A stretch of DNA of 64,000 nucleotides from contig CM059973.1 of NCBI GenBank assembly GCA_030490835.1, positions 85,761,221 through 85,825,220 of the forward strand. The letters run 5' to 3'. Shown piece after piece: positions 1 through 10,400 of this stretch (position 1 is the stretch's first letter; each line of letters opens with the position of its first letter). The DNA comes from Annona cherimola. Its lineage: Eukaryota; Streptophyta; Magnoliopsida; Magnoliales; Annonaceae. The notes below the pieces were generated by a model. The model saw only the letters and a program-made list of their open reading frames with translations, ran no database searches and was not told the DNA's origin. A program made the translations under genes and the position numbers.

Positions 1-288
1 GTTCTCCATTGGCTGCTTCAACTATAATCCCAACTCACTCATTGCTCTGAGCAATTAAGCATTTATTTGAAATTAATTGAATAAAAACAACCAGTCGGAA
101 ATAGGAATATCCGTTTGATATTCCAGATAATCCATAGCTCATCCCCACATCAAGCGCCAACTCTTGGTCATTAAGACAGTAAGATATAATACCATTCGAA
201 TCAGTATTTGGGGAGAAATATTTCCACTTCTTTTCACTCGGAATCTTGTTGGAAACGTTTGCAGAAACCACACTTCAATTGATGAAAG

Positions 289-556
289 CTAAGCAGTAAC
301 TAATGGATCTGTGATTGCATTTAATTTCTCACATACATGAACGACTGAAGGCTTGATATGAACATTCTCTTTCACAGTACGAAGTTTTACAGCCGATTGA
401 ACCATAAATGCAGCCAAGCTGTAAAATCATTCAGGCATACATGGACCAAGATCATTAGAGAAATTAAATACCAATGACTGCAGATGCTGGAACGCATATT
501 TGGAGCTAAAAGTATTGCTCCAGTGTACTGTTTTGTCTTGCTGTAGGCTTTTTCCG
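289..556 (-). other. Exon-like open stretch with one stop, family unknown
   Basis: A pyrimidine-rich acceptor (ending TTTTCGTAG, just above 556) is followed by about 88 codons in one frame, interrupted only by a TGA at 427-429 and ending with TAG at 289-291. The frame includes a plausible stretch (AAFMVQSAVKLRTVKENVH). I do not recognise a family. It lies downstream of the CFAP298-like gene on the same strand. It could be a decayed exon, a 3' UTR, or chance. Confidence 0.2.
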
Positions 557-1484
557 CTACGAAAACAAAAAGAAAAAAGGTGCTGAATGTGCATGCAGTA
601 AAGGACAGAACATGGTGCTACATCCACCATGTGCCAATGCCAAAGAAGAGGCCCAGATGTTTGAGCAACTTTCGCTTTCTGCTAATCCATTGTTGTCACC
701 GCCTCTGATTATGAATATCTTTACTGCTCAAGCAAGCAAAATAACAAAAAAGTGAATAGCAATCAAGTGCCGCTGGACAGGTTTGCAGAAATCAAGGCAT
801 GCAGCATAGCAGAAATCGTATATAAAAAAATATCGTCTAGCATTGATCGGACAGTGGCTAGGACCCCCTGAGTTCAGGGTGCATGGGTTGTAAGTCTAGA
901 CCTTCTATAAGCCCCAGGAAACAACTGCTGGATAAGAACTAACCATACATCTGGTGAGTTGGCCAGAATGGCCAGCAAGAAAAAATCTCCTTAACAGGAC
1001 GATCCCAACCAGCTTGATCAAAATTCTCTTCTTGACCATGAATTCATCTTCCATCTTGATTCTTGCTTCAAAAATTATTTGAATCTTACAGTGCATGCCT
1101 TTGTGCATACCATATTAAACATGCATCATGCATGGTGTAAAAATGTTGGATCTCATCAATATACACCATGCAACATAAAGCCACGCATTAACAAATTTCA
1201 GGTTTGTGTCCATCCACAGAAGCAAAACACATGTCAACAATCATGTCACCCTGTGGACGGCTTTTTGTCCATTCTTGCATGCACCCATCACATTGCAGAC
1301 ACAGAGAAATGGTTGGTCCCACCATTGTTTGAGGACAAGCAAACCTATTAGCAGTTTCCCACTTTTACAGCAAAATGAGGATGAGTAGAGTTGCCCGCTT
1401 TTGCAACACGAATTTCACATAGGAGATAGGATCCCTTTAGCATAGTTTGAAAATGTAAAACAGACAAGGTGTTGCAAGCAATCA

Positions 1485-4400
1485 TCATGGGCACACAGAA
1501 CGCTCACCATCAACCAGGTTGCTTCCCATCATCTGTGCAACATGCACTCGTGCGTATCTCATCTAGCAGTAGTTCGCATAAAACTGGTTTGCAAATTAGC
1601 TACTTACAGAGTATTGAGTTGAAACCAGCCCAGGCGACTGCAAATTGACTACAATCTGTAATTCATAGTTCCGGTCAATGTAAAATCTACCATTCAGGAT
1701 GGATGGCCTTTGATCACACATGAAATCTGTACCTTTGTTTTCTCATTTTTGCCAATGTAATCACAGAGTTGCTTGTCCCTCTGGAGCTCCTTTCCTGCCC
1801 ACCAAAGTTGGGACGTATCTTCATGCAGGAGATCAGTACCTGAAAGTTCTGAAAGTTAAAAGAGTCTTCTGCACATGAAAGATCTATTTGGCATGGGCTG
1901 CAGGACTTCCAACCATTCAGCTTTCTACTTCCAGTAAAAATTCAAGGTATAATTGCACGATAGCTGAAACACAATATAGACATTTGTTTTGCAACAGTTG
2001 AGAATCCTATAAGGCCATTTTAAACTAAACTACTTTTCTCACATCCATTCATGTACCTAGTTTGTGCAAATTTCTTTTGGATAATCTCTACTGCGGGATC
2101 CAAGTTAATGATGTATGCATTACAATGTCTCATGGATTTAGTGATTCATCTATGGTTTTTGATATTCCCACCAAGAATTTGACCTGCTAATCTTGATGAC
2201 AAAAAAGAGCATACTGCAAAAATATCCAGTAGAAAAAGCTTCACCACTCAGTAATGGCCTCCGAATCTGCTCAATGGGTAGCACCACCCATAGAAAATGT
2301 CCCACAGTTTGTTCCTATGGTCATCCTAAAATTTTGGTAATAGTTTATAACAAGCACATCGCGTCAGGCTTCCATTACCAAATTTTATCCTGATTTTACA
2401 CAATCAGTGTACAGTGGCACTAATTCATATCCCCACATCCTGGACCATACAGTTTCTCTCCTACAACAATATTAGAAAAAGCATAGATTTATGTAAATAA
2501 TTCCATAAATGGATTATTCTTTTCTTTTCCCATATTTCCGTGATCTCAAGATGCTATAAAATGACTACTGAAAGACCAATCCAATTTGATGTAGGACAAG
2601 TGACCTTAGGTCAATTTTTTTTCCTTAAGCTCATGGAATGTTCTAAATGCAGACTTAGACCACTGAAACACATTCCCTTTCATGCAGCCTGTGATGGGTG
2701 CCATGATGGGACTAATCCCTCTAATAAAACACCAATAAAAACTTGCTAACTCATGAAATGAGAAATCACAAGATGAAGACAACAAAGGACCTTCAGCTAA
2801 AAGGAAACTGATTCTAATAGACAGCATAAACACCTAAGAGCTGATCAAGGCCTTGTGCATAAGGTATATCTAATGAATTACATGATAGCCAATGTTCACA
2901 CCACCAGACTGGATGATATACCATGTAGCTTTCCATTTCCGCATACATCCAAACACCATCTGAACCATCAAAATCATAGGTCCAGAATGGAGAACACCTA
3001 GCACAGAATTCCATCCAGTACCCTCATTGAGTAAATCACACTTTTTGAAGCCAAATAATATGGTTAATTTCTAATTGCTTTGAGAGCCCTTCTTTTTTCA
3101 GTGTCCTTTTCTCCACTTTCTTTCTGCACAGGCAAATCCATAGACCTCATTTGTCGGATTGTTTTATATGCCAAATGCTAACAATTTCATGTAAGGTCGA
3201 TAGTAACTTGTGTGCATTGAATTGTTTTTAAGTGTCACCATGCCAAGCCATTGAAAAAGGGGAACTGATTCAATGCACCTAGGTGCAAAATCTATTTTTT
3301 TAAAATTATTTTTGAAAATGACTAAAACCCCCCTTGTTTTTAAAAATCAAAGATATATGACACATCTCCAAAATTAGTAGACCTCAATACATATGTTAAA
3401 AAAAATTTCAAAAAAAATAAAAATAAAAAAGTGGGTTTTGCACCCAAGTGCATTGAATCAGTTCCCTTGAAAAAGCCCTTGTTCACATATAAGAAATCGG
3501 AAAAACCTCAAGACGGCCTAGATTTTTCTTCCATGTCAAAATTCCTAGAATTCCCTTAACCTAGCTTAAGGGAACAGCAGATACCCAAATGGCATGTTTA
3601 CCCATCAACACCCTAACTTTCAAGCAACAACTTGAAACCCTGTCCTTCCCACTTAGAAGTTGGTTTGTAGATTTTCTCAACCTTGACATTGTCCTGCACC
3701 AATTTCTAAGTGGCACCTAAACAGACCCTTAAAGCTCACATGAGATGCTGAAGAAAACATTAACATGCATGTGAGACACTGTACTTAATGTTGGGGCAAA
3801 ATATAAAAGGAGAGAAAATTAAGGAAAGTGGGGAAGTGAAAATAGAACCAAGTTTCACTTCAAGTGTGTTACAACGTCACTTTCCTTAAGGCAATTTTGC
3901 TACCCTATTTGCTACTTAGGGTAATTTTGCAGTTACCCCCAGGATACAAAAAGTGAAACCTGAACTAGAATAGGAAGTAGCACCTATTCTAGGCACACGA
4001 ACACTTGAAACAGGATTTTTTGGTTGAATGGAGAGAATTTCAAAATAATATGGCAATTTTGCAAATAAACAACTTGGACACACTATGTTTGAATTAAGAC
4101 AAGATGATATCTGAATTAAGACAAGATGATGTCTTAATTAAGACACTAGAAGATGGGAGGAGAGGAGTGTTGGATTTGACGGATTGAATCTGCTGAATGA
4201 ACCCATATATATAGTTTTTGAAATTTCACATTTCATCCATCGCGTCTCATCCGTAGTCCGTTGCACCCCTTTGTAATTCCATCCATCGCATCCTTTGTCC
4301 GTTGCACCCCTTTGAAATAACAACCATTTTGCAATGGTTATGTCCGTTTGAATCGTTTAATTCAAACCGTTGCATCCATTGATGAATAGTTGCATTATAA

Positions 4401-7400
4401 AAAATTGCCAAAAAAATGTACATGGCAACAATCGAACCCAAGACCTGTTATATGATTGCCCATGTCTCTGACCACTTTAGATATATTAGTTTTGTTGTTT
4501 ATCTATGAAATTATATTATATTTATTATAAATTTGAAAATCCCAACATTCCCCCGCCATTTTCAAAATTTAAGTCAACTCCATTCAACCAAGGAAATCTT
4601 ATACATAAATAAAAGTGTCGGTTAGACTTGAACCTTTACTTAGTGAAAATATATCAAAATTTACCGAGGTGTATAGTAGCCAGAGCTTTGAACTATCGAC
4701 CCCATTTGATTAATCGGACATATCTCATATACAAGATTTCAAAATATATATCAAGTGTTCTAAAAGGTGACACGTTATGGTCATGTGTTAATATCCCAGT
4801 TTCATGAGCACCTCAGAGTGAATCCACATACTCTGCAAACAGAAGCGGTCTCACTTCCAACACTCATATAGGTGGATCTATTTAGAGTACTCTGTAACTA
4901 AATACTCTAACTTAGTGGTTTTAGATCCATTAAGAGTATAAAACACTCAACCTCGTAAATACGTTACAGGATCCAAGCACTATCTGAGGGATGCTAAATT
5001 ATAAATATAATCAGTGCTCACAAGTTGCAAAAATAACTTACTTTGCTCATTGAACTCTTAGACTTGGGCTACAAGAATAGAGTTGAGTTTTAGTTCAACT
5101 GCAAAATTACCCTAAGTAGCAAATAGGGTAGCAAAATTGCCTTAAGGAAAGTGACGTTGTAACACGCCTGAAGTGAAACTTGGTTCTATTTTCAGTTCCC
5201 ACTTTCCTTAATTTTCTCTCCTTTTATATTTTGCCCCACCAATCTTAAGGCAATTTTTTTTTTCAGTTTTGTCCATTTTCTATTTTTTATAAATGGCCCC
5301 CCAGTCATCCATTCTACCTACAAAGCCCGATATCCCAAGATTGGACTGCTGCGTTGGTACCAACTTCAAGAGATGGAAACAACAACTCCATCTTTTCTTA
5401 ACCCGCATTGGAGTTGTGTATGTCCTCACCATGCTAAGACCTTAAGAAAAAGAAGATGAAACGCTGCAAGATCAACGCCGACGAGCAAAGTGGGACATGG
5501 ACAACTATGTTTGCAAAGGGCACATCATTGAAGTGCTATCTGACTCACTATTCGAAGTGTACCAGGATGCAAATACGGCCAAAGAAATCTGGGATTCGCT
5601 TCTATACAAATACAGTACTGATGATGCAAGCGTCAAACGGTTTCTAGTAAGCGATTTTCTCAATTATACTATGACTGACGATAAATCAATCTTTGATCAA
5701 GTTAATGAGATTGAACATATCGTCAATCAACTTGGGTCACAAGGCAGTAAGATGGATGAATCTATTCTTGTTGGTGCAATTATTAAAAAATTACCACCTA
5801 GTTGGAACAACCACCGCAAAAGTCTAAAACAAATGAAAGGATCCATGAGTTTAGATGATCTTGCTCTCAATTTACGCACTGAAGAAAAATCAAGAAAAAA
5901 TGAAAAGAAAGAAGAGCAAGTTCTTGCTAAGGCTAATGTGGTTGAAGTTTCAACCCAGGTGACAAATGTCAATAATCAACAATCTAAGAGATCTAAATTA
6001 AATACCAAAAAGACCATTACTAAGAAAAAGAAGGGACCTTGCTTTTATTGCAAAAAAAATGGGTCATTTGAAAAATGAGTGTAGACTTCTCAAAAGGAAA
6101 AATAACACTCAGTATGGATCACATCAGAGAAAAGGTCCAGAGGCCCATTTAACTGAGGAACATTTTGTTGCCATGATTTCTGAAATTTATACAGTAAGTG
6201 ATGACCAAAGCTGGTGGCTTGACTCTGGAGCCACTAGACATGTTTGCAAAGACAGAAGTCTATTTAAAACCTATGAAACGAATCAAAATGAAAATAAACT
6301 ATTCATGGATAATTCTTCTACTGCTAAGGTGGAAGGTTCAGGAACCGTGATCCTGAAACTGACTTCGGGAAAATCACTTATTCTCACGAACGTACTTCAT
6401 GTACCAGAAATACGCAAGAATCTGGTCTCAGTTAGTCTTCTTAGTAAGTATGGTTTCAAATTGGTATTTGAATCGGATCAAATTATTGTAACCAAGGGAG
6501 GTGTATTTGTGGGCAAGGGGTATGTTGTAAATGACATGTTTCGCCTAAATGTCAATAATGGATCATCATCTTCTGCTTATATGGTTGACTTTTTTTCTGT
6601 ATGGCATGGTAGATTAGGCCATGTTAATTTTCGTAATATGGACACTATGATGAAGTTAGCTTTAATTCCCAGATCACCTAATGCATTTTCAGATAAATGT
6701 AAAATATGTGTTCAAACTAAAATTACTAAAAAAACCATTTCAAAAAGTTGAAAGGAATTCTGAATTACTAGGTTTAATTCATTCAGATATTTGTGATATG
6801 GAGAATACATTAAAAAGAGGTGGAAAGAAATACTTCATAACATTTATAGACGATTTTAATAAATATACTTATGTGTATTTATTAAGGACTAAAGATCAAG
6901 CCTTAGATAAATTTAAATCCTATAAGGCTGAAGTTGAAAATCAACTTGAAAAAACAATTAAATCCCTAAAATCAGATAGAGGAGGTGAATATTTATCAAG
7001 TGATTTTAATGATTTTTGTGAAAATACTGGGATTATACACCAAGTAACAACTCCATATACACCTCAACAAAATAGAACTGCAGAAAGAAAAAATAGAACT
7101 TTAGTTGAAATGGTAAGTTCAATGTTAGTTAATGCAGACCTAAGTAAAGGCTGGTGGGGTGAAGCTTTATTAATAGCTCGTTATATTCTTAACAGAATTC
7201 CCCACAAGAAAACCAAAGTTACCCCTTATGAATTATGAAAAAATAAAACACCTAAGGGTATGGGATTGTAGAGCTTTAGTAAGATTACCTGATCCTAAAA
7301 GACCAAAATTAGGACACAAGGGAATAAAATGCATATTTATAGGTTATGCAATGAATAGTAAAGCTTATAGGTTTGTGGTGGTAGAGCCTAATAGTCCAAT

Positions 7401-10400
7401 TCAACAGAATACCATTATTGAATCCCGAGGTGCTGACTTTTATGAAAATACTTATAAGTCAATACCTAGACTCGATCAAACTGATGAATCTTCTTCTCAA
7501 ATTTTGAATAAATCTATAGTTGATAATTCTATACCCATGGAAAAACCTATAGATGATAATAATTTGAGAAAAAGTAAACGAGCTAGAAAGGATGGTTATA
7601 ATCGATTTGGGCCTGATTTTCAGTTATACCTTATAGAATGATCTAGAGACAAAATAAGTGAAGAACATATGATTGTGTTTCATACCGAAGGGGATCTATC
7701 TACTTATAAAGAGGCCATGAAATCTCCAGATGCATCATACTGGAAAGAAGCCATCCAAGATGAAATGGATTCTATAATGGAAAATGGTACATGGACACTA
7801 GTTGATTTACCACCTGGGTCTAAACCTATAGGTTGCAAATGGATATTTAAGAAGAAATTAAAAGTTGATGGATCTATTGATAAATTTAAAGCTAGATTAG
7901 TGGCTAAGGGGTATAGACAAAAGGAAGGTATTGATTTCTTTGATACCTATTCCCGGTGGCTAGAATTTCAACCATTAGGTTATTAGTGGCTTTAGCATCA
8001 ATTTATCATCTTGAAGTTCATCAAAAGGATGTAAAAACTGCTTTTCTAAATGGAGATTTAGATGAGGAAATCTATATGGAACAACCTGAGGGTTTTGTAT
8101 TACCTGGACAAGAAAAGAAAGTCTGTAAATTAATTAAATCTTTATACAGTTTGAAACAGGCACCTAAACAATGGTATGAAAAATTTGATCAAATTGTGTT
8201 AGCAAATGGTTTTAAATTAAACCAATCAGATAAATGTGTTTATAGTAAATTTGTTGCCAGTAGAGGTGTCATTATCTGTTTATATGTTGATGATATGCTC
8301 ATATTTGGTACTGACCTTGAAATTATTGTAGAAACTAAAAGTTTTCTGCCAGTTAACTTCGATATGAAAGATATGGGCAGGGCCGATGTCATTCTTGGCA
8401 TTAAAATTATAAGAGATGGTAATGTATTTTCTTTTTCTCAATTTTACTATATTGAAAAAATACTCAAGCGGTTTAATCATTTTGACACTGGTATGGTCTC
8501 AACTCCTTTTGATCCTAGTGTCAAGTTGTGTAAAAATGATGGTAGATCTGTTGATCAACTTGAATATGTTATGTGTTGTACTAGACCAGATATTGCTTTC
8601 GCTGTAGGTGTATTAAGTAGGTTTACTAGTAATCCTGGATATATGCATTGGAATGCAATTTATAGGATTTTGAAATATTTAAAAAAGACCATTGACTATA
8701 AATTGCAATTCAATGGTGAACCCACTGTACTAGAAGGGTATAGTGATGCAAGTTGAATTTCTGATACTAAGGAATCTATATCTACTAGTGGCTGGATTTT
8801 TACCATTGGAGGAGCTGCTATTTCGTGGGCTTCTAAAAAGCAAACTTGCAGTACACATTCGACCATGGAATCCGAGTTCCTTGCTTTAGCTGCAGCAGGG
8901 AAAGAGGCAGAATGGCTTAGAAATTTATTACTTGAAATTCCTATTTGGCCTAAGCCAATGCTTCCCATTTATTTACATTGTGATAGCGAAGCAACCTTGT
9001 CTAGAGCATACAATAAGACTTATAATGGTAAGTCACGACATATTGCATTGAGACACAATTATGTAAGGCAGTTGCTCCAAGATGGAGTGGTTAATATTGA
9101 TTTTGTAAGATCAAGTGAAAACTTGGCAGACCCACTTACAAAAGGCCTTACTAGGCAAGTGGTCTGGAAAACATCGAAAGGGATGAAACTAAAATCCACA
9201 TCTAGAAGTTGCAATAACCAAAACTCAACTCTATTCTTGTAGCCCAAGTCTAAGAGTTCAATGAGCAAAGTAAGTTATTTTTGCAACTTGTGAGCACTGG
9301 TTATATTTATAATTTAGCATCCCTCAGATAGTGCTTGGATCCTGTAACGTATTTACGAGGTTGAGTGTTTTATACTCTTAATGGATCTAAAACCACTAAG
9401 TTAGAGTATTTAGTTACAGAGTACTCTAAATAGATCCACCTATATGAGTATTGGAAGTGAGGCCGCTTCTGTTTGCAGAGTGTGTGGATTCACTCTGAGG
9501 TACTCATGAAATTGGGATATTGACACATGACCATAACGTGTCACCTTTTAGAACACTTGATATATATTTTGAAATCTTGTATGTGAGATATGTCCGATTT
9601 ATCAAATGGGGTCGATAGTTCAAAGCTCTAGCTACTATACACCTCGGTAAATTTTGATATATTTTCACTAAGTAAAGGTTCAAGTCTAACCGACACCTTT
9701 ATTTATGTATAAGATTTCCTTGGTTGAATGAAGTTGACTTAAATTTTGAAAATAGCGGGGGAATGTTGAGATTTTCAAATTTATAATAACTATAATATAA
9801 TTTCATAAATAAACAACAAAACTAATATATCTAAAGTGGTCAGAGACATGGGCAGTCATATAACAGGTCTTGGGTTCGATTGTTGTTGTGTACATTTTTT
9901 TGGCAATTTTTTACAATGCAACTGTTCATCAATGGATGCAACGGTTTGAATTAAACAATTCAAACGGACATAACCATTGCAAAATGGTCATTATTTCAAA
10001 GGGGTGCAACCGACAAAGGATGTGATGGATGGAATTACAAAGGGGTGCAACAGACTACGGATGAGATGCGATGGATGAAATGTGAAATTTCAAAAACTAT
10101 ATATATGGGTTCATTCAGCAGACTCAATCCGTCAAATCCAACACTCCTCTCCTCCCATCTTCTAGTGTCTTAATTAAGACATCATCTTGTCTTAATTCAG
10201 ATATCATCTTGTCTTAATTCAAACATAGTGTGTCCAAGTTGCTTATTTGCAAAATTGCCATATTATTTTGAAATTCTCTCCATTCAACCAAAAAATCCTG
10301 TTTCAAGTGTTCGTGTGCCTAGAAAAGGTGCTGCTTCCTATTCTAGTTCAGGTTTCACTTTTTGTATCCTGGGGGCAACTGCAAAATTACCCTAAGCAGC

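Noticed and set aside
2814..3014. 66-codon Trp/Tyr-rich minus-strand frame
   Set aside because: No recognisable family; lies within an intron next to a Ty3/gypsy scrap and could not be tied to it.
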